A DNA stretch of 64,000 nt from Burkholderia sp. GAS332 (GTDB lineage: Bacteria; Pseudomonadota; Gammaproteobacteria; Burkholderiales; Burkholderiaceae). Location: assembly GCA_900142905.1 (NCBI GenBank), contig FSRV01000003.1:124001-188000 (forward strand). Reading direction: 5' to 3'. Both the position numbers and the translations under genes were made by a program. Of the stretch, positions 44,537-52,875 are shown piece after piece. The notes beneath the pieces were generated by a model that did not search any database, had not been told where the DNA came from, and saw nothing but the letters and a program-made list of their open reading frames with translations. How positions within the stretch are numbered: position 1 is the first letter of the stretch; each line of letters begins with the position of its first letter.

Positions 44537-44965
44537 ATGGGAATGAACATTCCGACGAATGGTAGTCAGGAACCCGAAGTACTGGTTGAAATCAACACGA
44601 CACCGTTAATCGACGTCATGCTGGTGCTGCTTATCATGCTGATCATCACGATTCCGATCCAGACACATGCAGTAAAAATGAACCTGCCTGTGGGTACGCC
44701 GCCTCCAGTCGTAAAAATACCGACGGTCGTGGAGATTGACGTGGACTTCGATGGCACCATCAGCTGGAACGGTGCACCCGTAGCGAACGCCGCCGCGCTG
44801 GATCAGCACCTGAGGGAAGTGGCGGCCCAGGCCGATCAGCCGGAGCTGCACCTCAGGCCCAACCGGCTGGTGCCGTATCGCAGTGTTGCCGCCGTGATGG
44901 CGGCGGCGCAACGCTTGGGGGCTACCAAGATCGCGCTCGTCGGTAATGAGCAATTCATGCAGTAG
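44537..44965 (+). CDS. exbD: ExbD biopolymer transport protein, copy 2
   Basis: 142 residues from ATG 44537, preceded by an AGGGGGA ribosome site; a frame from 44489 overlaps the previous gene and is disfavoured. It has the same anchor motif (NTTPLIDVMLVLLIML) with the catalytic aspartate and a different periplasmic domain from copy 1. Paired ExbD paralogs are known for Xanthomonas, where the second copy serves particular receptors. It is followed by a TPR gene 22 bp later. Confidence 0.91.
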   Translation: MGMNIPTNGSQEPEVLVEINTTPLIDVMLVLLIMLIITIPIQTHAVKMNLPVGTPPPVVKIPTVVEIDVDFDGTISWNGAPVANAAALDQHLREVAAQADQPELHLRPNRLVPYRSVAAVMAAAQRLGATKIALVGNEQFMQ

Positions 44966-44987
44966 AAATGCCTGAGACAGGTGAAAA

Positions 44988-46214
44988 ATGAGCCGTAGAC
45001 TTTTATCTGGAAGCATGTCGTCCGCGTTGCTAGGCACGCTGTTTCTCGCGATTTGCGGGATGGCGGTTTTGGCGAGCGAACCGGTGGTGTCGGCTGAGAC
45101 GCTTCGGCCGGAAGTCGCAAAGCCGCTGCAGGCTGCGCGCGCGCTGTACGAACAACATCGCTACAAGGATGCGCTGGCGAGCGTAGATCAGGCGCAGGCC
45201 GTGCCGGGCAAGACGTCATACGAAAGCGATGTCGTCTCGCAGATGGGCGGCGCCGCGGCCGTCGCGGCCGGTGACCTCGCGGTGGCCGCGCGCGACTACG
45301 GATTCCTGATTCAGAGTGGCCGTCAGCCGGTTGCGGAACAGCAGAAAATGATGGCGGCTCTTGCCAGTCTTGCCTATGAACAGGGAAATTATGCTCAGGC
45401 CGTGCAATGGGGCCAGCGCTATCAGCGCGCTGGGGCCGCCGATTCACATATGAGAACGTTGCTCGCCCAGTCCTACTACATGGCGAGCAACTGTGGTGGC
45501 GTCGAAAGCGTCCTTCAACCTGTGGTGGACACGGAGATTCAGGCCGGGCGTACGCCGGTATCGGACGATCTGAAACTGCTGGGGAGCTGTTATCAGAAGC
45601 AGGAAAACAACGGCGCCTACATAACTGTGCTGGAGCAGCTTGTTGGATATTATCCGACGCCCGCTTATTGGCGCGAGCTCCTTGACCGCTTGCAGGCCGA
45701 TCCGAAGTTTTCGGGCCGATTCGAACTGGATGTTTATCGCCTGAGGCGAGCGACAGGTAATCTGAATAGTGTGAGCGACTATACACAGATGACGCAGCTC
45801 GCAATTCTGGCGGGAAATGGGGGGGAAGCATTGAGCGTGGTCAAGCAGGGGTTCGATTCCGGTGTGCTAGGCAAAGGCACGGATGCCGGGCGAGGGCAGC
45901 GGCTCAAGAACGTGGCCGCCAAGGCGGCGGCACAGCCACTGCCCGCCGCCCCTGCGGGCAACGGACCCGCGCTGGTCGACGCCGGCTTCAACGAGGCCCT
46001 CTCGGGACGTTATCAGCAAGGCATAGATTCGATGGAGGCGGGTCTTGCGAAAGGCGGCCTTACGGATCCCAATGAGGCGCGGTTGCATCTTGGCATCGTC
46101 TACTATCTTGCCGGCCAAAAGGCGAAAGCCCTGAATGTATTTGGCACTGTCGCGGGTGACGGCGCGGCAGCACCACTGGCGCGGCTATGGAAGCTCGCCG
46201 TGCGCGGCGGATGA
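44988..46214 (+). CDS. Exported TPR-repeat protein of the Ton operon
   Basis: 408 residues with an N-terminal signal peptide (LLGTLFLAICGMAVLAS) and several tetratricopeptide-like helical repeats (QAARALYEQHRYKDALASVD, YEQGNYAQAVQWG, GRYQQGIDSMEAG). It is probably periplasmic. TPR proteins often follow exbB-exbD-tonB sets and may organise the motor or receptor, but the function is not established. It is 22 bp after the second exbD and clearly part of that operon. Confidence 0.78.
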   Translation: MSRRLLSGSMSSALLGTLFLAICGMAVLASEPVVSAETLRPEVAKPLQAARALYEQHRYKDALASVDQAQAVPGKTSYESDVVSQMGGAAAVAAGDLAVAARDYGFLIQSGRQPVAEQQKMMAALASLAYEQGNYAQAVQWGQRYQRAGAADSHMRTLLAQSYYMASNCGGVESVLQPVVDTEIQAGRTPVSDDLKLLGSCYQKQENNGAYITVLEQLVGYYPTPAYWRELLDRLQADPKFSGRFELDVYRLRRATGNLNSVSDYTQMTQLAILAGNGGEALSVVKQGFDSGVLGKGTDAGRGQRLKNVAAKAAAQPLPAAPAGNGPALVDAGFNEALSGRYQQGIDSMEAGLAKGGLTDPNEARLHLGIVYYLAGQKAKALNVFGTVAGDGAAAPLARLWKLAVRGG

Positions 46215-46284
46215 TCATGGTTATTCCGCGCAGTGTCGCTTGCCGGCGCTTGAGTAGTTCTACACCAAACTGAATTGGCGTCTC

Positions 46285-46350
46285 TTGACCCGGCCGCTTG
46301 CGTGCTATGTCTTCGCGATGCTCGACCGTATCAACGCCGACTTCGCAAAG
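46285..46350 (+). pseudogene. MFS transporter N-terminal scrap
   Basis: LACYVFAMLDRINADFAKL is a typical first-helix and loop sequence of ACS-type MFS transporters, seen in the frame starting at 46285. No further transporter sequence follows, so about 20 codons remain of a lost gene between the TPR and M20 genes. Confidence 0.45.
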
Positions 46351-46508
46351 CTGCTGTTGCGGCACGATTCCGGTTCATCCGAAGTGACACGGGCCACATT
46401 CCTGCCGCAGCAACGATTGTTTGCTGCGGCAGGCGCCTTTGCCGACACAACGCTGACCGTCGGATTCTTCGACCGGTCTCAACTGATCTCAAGAGAGACG
46501 GACACACC

Positions 46509-47678
46509 ATGTACCGCGACGCCGAAATTGCCGAAGACACTTGCGCTCGTATGTTGAACTGGCGCCACGACATTCATGCCAATCCCGAAATCGCATTCGA
46601 GGAGCACCGGACGGCTAATGTGGTTGCGAACGCGCTCATGCTGATGGGGCTGCCGGTGCACCGCGGCCTGGCCCGTACGGGCGTAGTGGCCACATTGAAG
46701 AACGGCGATGGCCCAAGCATCGCATTACGCGCCGACATGGACGCGCTCAACATGCAGGAACTTGGCACTCCCGCGCATGCGTCGAAGTGCGCCGGCAAGA
46801 TGCACGCCTGTGGCCACGACGGCCACACCGCAATGCTGCTGGGCGCGGCAGAACACCTGTCGCGCCACAAGCCCTTCAAGGGCACGGTGCATTTCATCTT
46901 TCAACCGGCCGAAGAGACCGAAGGCGGGGGCCGTGTGATGGTCGACGAGGGGCTTTTCGAGCAGTTTCCTGTTGATGCGGTCTACGGCATGCACAACTAT
47001 CCTCAACTCCCGCGCGGCCTGTTCATGATTCGCCACGGAACAATGACTGCCAACTTCGATAACTTTGAGATCTGGGTTACCGGCAAGGGTTGCCATGGTG
47101 CTCTCCCGGAAACGGGGATTGATTCGGTCGTGGTCGCCGCGCAACTCGTGAGCGCGCTGCAGACCATCGTGAGCCGCCGCACCAGCGCGACCGATTCGGC
47201 CGTCGTTAGCGTAACGCAGATCCACGGTGGCGACACCTGGAACGTGATTCCAGAGAACGTGCTGCTGCGCGGCACGGTGCGCACGTTTGACTCTGACATC
47301 CAGGACAGGACACGGGCCGCGATGCAGCAGATCTGCGACGGCGTGGCAGCCACGCACGGCGCCAAGGTGGAGCTTGACTACCGCCGGGTCTGCCCGGCCG
47401 TGACCAACACGCCCACGCAGACTGACGCCGCCGTGTCGGCCGCGGCAGCTCTCGTCGGACTAGAGAGGGTGCACACCGACTGTTCGCCCGTCATGGGCTC
47501 TGAAGACTTTGCCTTCATGCTGCAGAAGCGGCCAGGCGCGTACATTCTAATCGGTGCGCAAGAACGTCCGGACGATGCGAACTTGCATAACCCGTACTAT
47601 GATTTCAATGACGCTATCCTGCCTCTAGGTGCAGCCTATTGGGTGGAGCTCGTCAAACAGCAATTGCTCGCGGACTGA
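46509..47678 (+). CDS. M20 family amidohydrolase (aminoacylase/hippurate hydrolase type)
   Basis: 389-residue zinc-dependent M20D hydrolase. The metal motif HACGHDGHTAML is at 99-110 (Cys101, His103), with FQPAEETEGGG, GMHNYPQLPRG and a final MGSEDFAFM bearing the last ligand. The small dimerisation domain is in the middle. It cleaves N-acyl amino acids or N-acyl peptides. ATG 46509 is chosen; the longer frame adds 78 unrelated residues. It lies about 300 bp after the Ton operon on the same strand. It could remove an N-terminal acyl group from the imported peptide or fatty-acyl amino acid. Confidence 0.9.
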   Translation: MYRDAEIAEDTCARMLNWRHDIHANPEIAFEEHRTANVVANALMLMGLPVHRGLARTGVVATLKNGDGPSIALRADMDALNMQELGTPAHASKCAGKMHACGHDGHTAMLLGAAEHLSRHKPFKGTVHFIFQPAEETEGGGRVMVDEGLFEQFPVDAVYGMHNYPQLPRGLFMIRHGTMTANFDNFEIWVTGKGCHGALPETGIDSVVVAAQLVSALQTIVSRRTSATDSAVVSVTQIHGGDTWNVIPENVLLRGTVRTFDSDIQDRTRAAMQQICDGVAATHGAKVELDYRRVCPAVTNTPTQTDAAVSAAAALVGLERVHTDCSPVMGSEDFAFMLQKRPGAYILIGAQERPDDANLHNPYYDFNDAILPLGAAYWVELVKQQLLAD

Positions 47679-48155
47679 TGCACATCGTGACTGGCAACAC
47701 GTATCGGGTGCTGATGGGTTCTCTAAGCGGGTTTTGTCGCGGTAAGGAAAGCAGGGGAACTGCGATCGCTATGCAAAGCACTGCTTATGTTGACAGGTGG
47801 TAAAACTGATCGGCGAAAGTCTGGCTGTTCAACTGTCTTACGCGGCGGCTGACGACGAAATTTTCTCCGTGGGCGCGGACCGAATCCGTTGATTGCCTTC
47901 AATTAGAGACGTATGGATTTCGGTGGCGGTGCCAGCACCGTACGGGGCAAATCTTTTTCCTTTCTGGCGAGTGTGTCGCCGGGTTTGGTACGCGGCCGCC
48001 CTTCGCCCGCGCCACCACTGACGATAGGAATTCGATGCATACCCTTTACTTCGCTCTACTGTAAGCGTCGGGCTAGCTCGTCCTGCTGATGGCATTTTCC
48101 GATGACGCTGTCGGCACTGCCTGTCTGAGCTGGCGTTAGCGAATGAGCAAAGGCA
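47679..48155. other. No recognisable gene
   Basis: Short frames on both strands with no family resemblance. The segment marks the end of the peptide-use locus and the start of more fragmented DNA. Confidence 0.35.
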
Positions 48156-48671
48156 ATGATTAGCGCTGGGGCAGCGTTTAGGGGAGAGATGCGAGAGCGG
48201 GCGTTGACGAAATGCAGGTCGTCGTATGTAATGCTCCCTATGGAGCCAATCTCATCGCAAGATCCAAACGCCTCCAAGAACGTTATTGCATGGCGAGGCT
48301 CGTTCGAGAACAGCGAAGTCAACGTCCTCCATGCAGAGTGCTTCGGGCACGGGTTGATCGACGGCGACTGGTGGTCGCAAGTCAACCGCTTCAGTTTAGG
48401 CTGGGTCTGTATGCGCCAGTCGGAGAAGCTTATTGGGTTCGTTAACGTCGCCTGGGATGGCGGCGTGCATGCTTTCGTTTTCGACACAATGACGAGTGTC
48501 GCTTTTAGGCGGCATGGCCTTGCGACGGTTCTGATCAAGGAAGCAGTAGATCGTGCGAAGCAGGCTAGCTGTGAATGGCTCCATGTGGATTTCGCACCTC
48601 ACCTCCGTCGCTTTTATTTCGACGTCTGTGGCTTCAGGCCTACTGACGCTGGGCTCATCCCGCTCAAATAG
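48156..48671 (+). CDS. GNAT family N-acetyltransferase
   Basis: Up to 171 residues with a GNAT fold. LIGFVNVAWDGGVHAFVFDT is followed by the acetyl-CoA loop RRHGLATVLIKEA and a terminal RRFYFDVCGFRPT, which is typical of beta5-alpha4. The start is uncertain: ATG 48156, 48231 and 48240 are possible, and the first 25-28 residues do not look like the family. It has a small-molecule or protein acetyltransferase role without substrate information. It is isolated between the M20 gene and an IS110 scrap. Confidence 0.78.
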   Translation: MISAGAAFRGEMRERALTKCRSSYVMLPMEPISSQDPNASKNVIAWRGSFENSEVNVLHAECFGHGLIDGDWWSQVNRFSLGWVCMRQSEKLIGFVNVAWDGGVHAFVFDTMTSVAFRRHGLATVLIKEAVDRAKQASCEWLHVDFAPHLRRFYFDVCGFRPTDAGLIPLK

Positions 48672-48699
48672 CCGCGCTGCCGCTCGAACCGGGCTACGC

Positions 48700-48764
48700 G
48701 GCGATGCATCGTGAAGCTGGAGGACCTGTTTCGTGAGATCGATACCGAGAATGTCGATTTCCAT
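48700..48764 (-). pseudogene. IS110-family transposase, N-terminal scrap
   Basis: MEIDILGIDLTKQVLQLHD on the minus strand is the start of an IS110 transposase, with the first acidic residue of the DEDD domain. It dissolves after about 22 residues. A single-ended relic next to the AraC cluster. Confidence 0.6.
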
Positions 48765-48899
48765 GATGAACCTCCACACGTTAGGTTGACGTCTGTCAGT
48801 GCCTCCCGAAGGGAGGCGCCGGGTCCATCTCAGTAGAACCCCGACACGTCACCACGGCGCTCGGAGGGACGTCCGAGCGCCGTGGTTGGAGCCCGCTGC

Positions 48900-49859
48900 T
48901 CAGCCGCGGTGCGACCGCACCGCCCCCGGCGTGACGCCGAATCGCCGCCGGAAGCTTCGGGAGAAGTGGCTCAGGTCGTTGAAACCGTTGTCGAAGGCAA
49001 TGTCGGTGATCGTCCGGTCGCGATAGCGCTGGCTCTGCAACTGCCGGTAGCAAAGGTCGAGACGGCGGGTGAGGATATGGCCGGTGACGGTTAGTTCCCG
49101 CTGTTGGAACAACCGATGGAGCGTGCGTAGCGACATTCCCAGCAGGCCGGCGACTTTCGCCGAGGACAGGTCGGGATCCTGCAGATGGTCGTCGATCGCG
49201 AGCAGGGCGCGGCGGAAGCGCTGCTCGGCCTGCACCCTTGAGCTGCCCTCTGTCGCGGCGGTGGAACTGGTAGCAAGACCGCCCGCCAGTATGTCGGTCA
49301 GGGCCGAATGCAGGCTCAGCACGTCGCTCGGCAGACCGGACGCGCCGGCCTCCTCCTCGGCAATCAGTTCTGCCAGCGAGGTCATCGCCTTGGCGAGGCG
49401 GCTCTGCGAAGGGCAGTGCCATAGCACCGTCGCGTCGGGCCCTTCGGAATGGAGCGCGAGCAGCGAGCGTGGGACGACCACCGACAGATACGAGAAGTAG
49501 CCGGAAAAGCTGTAGTCCCAAGAGCGATGGGGATCGGCGATAGTGACGTCGCCTCGTCGCAGCAGGAGCGATGTGCCGTCCTGACGCATGTAGGCCTCAC
49601 CTTCCTGCGCAATTACCAGGAACACCGATTGTCCATCACCCCATTGCCCGACGCTTCCTTCGGTCCGGACCCGCGCCACATTGCCAGCGATCGTACTTAC
49701 TAGCGACCCGGCGGTCTGCCGGTAAAGGCCGGAAAATTCGTCGGGCCGCGCCATATCGAATTTCGACGGTCCGTAGACGCCGCAGATGACGGCTTCCCAT
49801 TCCGATAGTCCTGTCTCGCCCGCAAGGGCCGCGCCCGGCATGCCTGTTGGTTGATCCAA
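48900..49859 (-). CDS. AraC family transcriptional regulator (FeaR-like)
   Basis: 319 residues. The N-terminal AraC-binding-like domain (residues about 20-190) is of the type found in FeaR/NahR-like activators, and two C-terminal helix-turn-helix motifs are clear (SSAKVAGLLGMSLRTLHRLF and RTITDIAFDNGFNDLSHFSR, with FRRRFGVTPG). It faces the cupin gene at 50018 and is expected to activate the cupin-SDR-VOC operon on sensing its substrate. The DNA from here to 51963 has a style unlike the flanking genes, but this was judged by eye only. Confidence 0.87.
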   Translation of the reverse strand: MDQPTGMPGAALAGETGLSEWEAVICGVYGPSKFDMARPDEFSGLYRQTAGSLVSTIAGNVARVRTEGSVGQWGDGQSVFLVIAQEGEAYMRQDGTSLLLRRGDVTIADPHRSWDYSFSGYFSYLSVVVPRSLLALHSEGPDATVLWHCPSQSRLAKAMTSLAELIAEEEAGASGLPSDVLSLHSALTDILAGGLATSSTAATEGSSRVQAEQRFRRALLAIDDHLQDPDLSSAKVAGLLGMSLRTLHRLFQQRELTVTGHILTRRLDLCYRQLQSQRYRDRTITDIAFDNGFNDLSHFSRSFRRRFGVTPGAVRSHRG

Positions 49860-50017
49860 ATCGCGCCCCCACCTTCTATCCCGCTACTTTCGTGACGATG
49901 GCGCCCCTAGACAAGTGAATGGCGCCATGCGCCAAGCCCGTAGGGCACCGCTTGCCCGAGCATATCACTCAGATGTCGAGAAGCTAGCTGATCACCAATC
50001 AAGGAGCCCAGAACGCC

Positions 50018-50509
50018 ATGAACGCTGTTACCGTCGCGGAACCCAAACCGCCCTTTGTTCGCCACCAGAAGGTCAACGTCTTTTTCAACCCAGCGACCTT
50101 GCCCTGGACCGAGTGGGTAATGCCCCACACTTGGTTCAAGTTGCTGAACGTTGACCTGAAGACCGGCGGCTTCACCATGCTTCTGAAGGTCGGACCGAAC
50201 ACCCAGGCACCTATCCATCACCATATCGGTGCGATCGAGGGAATCATGCTTGAGGGTGAGTTCGGCTATGACGAGGATCGCGGCGCGACAGGCTGGTATG
50301 TGTGGGAGGAAACTGGTGCGATTCACACGCCGACCACCACGACCGGCTTCGTTCTCTACGCCGTCGTCCATGGTCCGCTCGCTGGATATGAAGAAGATGG
50401 TCGGCTGGCCGGGCTAATCGACGCGGAGGTGATGCTGGGCCTCGCCCGCGCGAACAACGCAGCCGACCATATTCGCGTCCCGTTGCTGTACGAGTTCCGC
50501 GAAGCCTGA
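50018..50509 (+). CDS. Cupin dioxygenase-like protein (2,4'-dihydroxyacetophenone dioxygenase family)
   Basis: 163 residues. The metal-binding cupin motif PIHHHIGAIEGIMLEGEFGY (about 66-86) contains the histidines and glutamate expected for an iron or other metal, and THTPTTT-like AIHTPTTTTGF provides the later histidine. The nearest known enzymes split 2,4'-dihydroxyacetophenone or act on acetylacetone-type substrates, using O2 to cleave carbon-carbon bonds next to carbonyls. It is first of a three-gene operon with SDR and VOC genes. Role: probable ring- or chain-cleaving oxygenase in an unassigned pathway. Confidence 0.75.
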   Translation: MNAVTVAEPKPPFVRHQKVNVFFNPATLPWTEWVMPHTWFKLLNVDLKTGGFTMLLKVGPNTQAPIHHHIGAIEGIMLEGEFGYDEDRGATGWYVWEETGAIHTPTTTTGFVLYAVVHGPLAGYEEDGRLAGLIDAEVMLGLARANNAADHIRVPLLYEFREA

Positions 50510-50564
50510 TCACGGGCGGGCAGACTGGCCGAGCTCGCCCGGTGCATGTCAACATAGGAGACCG

Positions 50565-51356
50565 ATGATGATAGGACGTGTTAGTGGCAAGGTGGCGCTG
50601 GTGACCGGCGCAGCCAAGGGGCTTGGGTTGGCCATCGCCGCCCGGCTGCGCGAGGAGGGTGCGCGCGTGCTGATGACTGACGTCGATCCCGCCGGACAGG
50701 CGAAGGCTGAGGCGATCGGCGCGACTTTTGCTATTCAGGATGTGTCGTCCGAGGAGAGTTGGATCGACCTAAAGGCGCAAGTGGAAAAGACTTTCGGCTC
50801 ACTCCACATTCTCGTCAACAATGCGGGGATTGAGGGGCGGAGTGGCGCCCCCCGCGATCCTGAGGGCACATCGCTTGCCGACTGGAATGCCATATTCGCA
50901 GTCAACACCGCGGGCACCTTCCTCGGGTGCAAATATATGATCCGGCTGATTGGCTCCTCAGGGGGCGGATCGATCGTCAATCTGTCGTCGGTCGCGGCGC
51001 TAGTGCCGACGCCCTTCCTGACCGCATATGGCGCGTCAAAGGCGGCAGTATGTCAGTTCACTACGTCGGTGGCGCTACACTGCGCGCGAAGCGGCACCCG
51101 CATCCGGTGCAACTCGGTTCATCCCGGGCAGGTGCGGACGCCGATGCTTTCGGCCCTGTTCAGCACAATGGCAGCCGAGCAGGGCCTGCCCGTCGAGCAA
51201 CTGATCGACGGCTTTGTCGCGGCGAACATCCCGCTCGGCAGCCTTCAGGATCCCGTCGACATCGCCAATATCGTCCTGTTCCTCGCGAGCGACGAGTCCC
51301 GCTACATCACCGGACAGGCGATTGCCTGCGACGGTGGATACACGCTGGTCGCCTGA
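50565..51356 (+). CDS. SDR family NAD-dependent dehydrogenase
   Basis: 263 residues. TGAAKGLG at 14-21 is the cofactor motif. Asp39 after strand 2 favours NAD. NNAG is at 85-88, and Ser142, Tyr155 and Lys159 form the catalytic triad. The C-terminal GGYTLVA is that of cyclopentanol/3-alpha-hydroxysteroid dehydrogenase-like SDRs. ATG 50565 or 50568 may both serve. It would oxidise a secondary alcohol to the ketone cleaved by the cupin oxygenase. Gaps to neighbours are 55 and 28 bp. Confidence 0.9.
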   Translation: MMIGRVSGKVALVTGAAKGLGLAIAARLREEGARVLMTDVDPAGQAKAEAIGATFAIQDVSSEESWIDLKAQVEKTFGSLHILVNNAGIEGRSGAPRDPEGTSLADWNAIFAVNTAGTFLGCKYMIRLIGSSGGGSIVNLSSVAALVPTPFLTAYGASKAAVCQFTTSVALHCARSGTRIRCNSVHPGQVRTPMLSALFSTMAAEQGLPVEQLIDGFVAANIPLGSLQDPVDIANIVLFLASDESRYITGQAIACDGGYTLVA

Positions 51357-51384
51357 TCCAGCCAAACACAAAGGAGAATCGAAC

Positions 51385-51963
51385 ATGTGGAAATGGGGTC
51401 CGCCGCTCGACGGCATCATCCAAATAGCTTTCGTGGTAGACGACATTCACGCGGCGATGCCTCGCTACGCCAGCGCGCTGCGCGTGGGGCCATGGTTCCT
51501 CGCCGAGCATTTCGCTTTGGAGAAATTCTCCTATCGCGGTGCGCCGGCGGCGCCAGACATCAGCCTGTGCTTGGGGTTTTCGGGTTCGATGATGATCGAA
51601 CTGATTCAGCAGAACTGCACCTCCCCCAGCCCCTACATCGATGAGGCAAATGGGCCCCGCTGCGGCTTCCACCACTGGGGCGTGGCGGCGACGCCAGACG
51701 CGTATCAGGACCGGCTTGACGAATTCGTCGACAAGGGTTTTCCGATGGTTCTCGACGCAGTGGTCGGTGCCGGAAGTCGGGCCTCCTACGTCGATTCCGC
51801 TTCGGTACTGGGTGGGTTGATCGAACTGATGGAGATCAACCCACCTGTCGAGGAGCTATTCACTCATATGCGCAACAGCGCGACGGCAGGCTATCCGGCG
51901 GGTACCATTCTGCCCTTTCCGGGGGCGCCGGGCGCCCAAATGCCCACGCCGAGTGAGATTTGA
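51385..51963 (+). CDS. VOC family protein (glyoxalase/extradiol dioxygenase fold)
   Basis: 192 residues with two beta-alpha-beta-beta-beta modules. QIAFVVDDIHAAM opens the first and FHHWGVAATPDAYQDRL the second, with a terminal LIELMEIN carrying the usual metal Glu. Start is ATG 51385 behind AAGGAG. Similar proteins are found beside SDRs in steroid and cyclic-ketone gene sets and are often poorly defined. It could isomerise, cleave or detoxify an intermediate. Confidence 0.82.
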   Translation: MWKWGPPLDGIIQIAFVVDDIHAAMPRYASALRVGPWFLAEHFALEKFSYRGAPAAPDISLCLGFSGSMMIELIQQNCTSPSPYIDEANGPRCGFHHWGVAATPDAYQDRLDEFVDKGFPMVLDAVVGAGSRASYVDSASVLGGLIELMEINPPVEELFTHMRNSATAGYPAGTILPFPGAPGAQMPTPSEI

Positions 51964-52875
51964 CCCACCCTCTGACTGAACTATCGGCTTGGCGACACTA
52001 ATTCTTAAACTATGTTCTGCTAAGGATTTCACGATCAAGCTTGTTCGTAAGCGCGCGGCGAACCCACCGAAGGCGAACGCGACGGAGCGCCATGCAACCA
52101 GCACCTAGACGTTGTGCTCGCTGGTTGTATGGCAATGACCAACTTGGCGTCAGCACGCATTGATTTTGAACCTATGCCGTCATTTAACGGAGTCTGTCAG
52201 AAACGAGGCGTAAGCCAAGAGGCTCACGGGCGTAGTGGCAGCGCTCCGGCTCGCCGGAATCTGTCGTGAAACGCCAGTGTCGCGCTCCGGGAAGCGCCGC
52301 TGCGACCGGTCTAGACGCGCGATCCCGATGCGCATCAAGTATTTGAATGGCGCCGGCGGAGCAGCGAAGATGTCATGGCCGACGCGGAGTGTGTATCCAT
52401 ATGCCTCACATACTGCCAACATGCATACGCTGGCACGCGTCGATACGAAAGTCGTGTCGGATGAGCGCGACGCGCACAGCGCCGAATTGCTTGCGACCAT
52501 GCACGAATGAATCGACGGCACCACTTATGTGGTGCGCGAGACTTCAGGCATCACATTGCCTCTGACATCTCGATCGACGCTGCCGGATGCGACGCACCGT
52601 CCTCGCAACTGTATTTTCGGACGGAGAAATCGCCGGGCACTTTGACCGAGAATTAACTCGGGCGACAGGTAACGGACGAGCGCCCGCGCAGCTTTCCCCG
52701 AGTAGGCCTCGGTCAGCATCCGCGATCGGGAATTGGTTTTGCCGATGGGGAACAACCGACATATCTGCACTGGCGAAGAACGACTCACGATCAATGCTGG
52801 TGCGATGTCCGCTTTCCCGTCTATTTTATTTAGTCATACATAATAAATATCAATATGCAGTACTAGGAGACACGG
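51964..52875. other. No recognisable gene
   Basis: About 900 bp between the VOC gene and a porin. Open frames of up to 114 codons are present on both strands, but none has a family signature. The last 80 bp are AT-rich and likely hold the porin promoter. Part may be an eroded enzyme gene. Confidence 0.35.

Noticed and set aside
44836..45831. 331-codon minus-strand frame over the exbD/TPR genes
   Set aside because: Proline- and arginine-rich shadow with no domain; the plus-strand genes are well supported.
28105..47678. Microcystin mlrABCD cluster
   Set aside because: M81 and S12-like genes are present, but no CAAX-type MlrA protease is seen and the transporter is of another class, so a microcystin pathway is not claimed.
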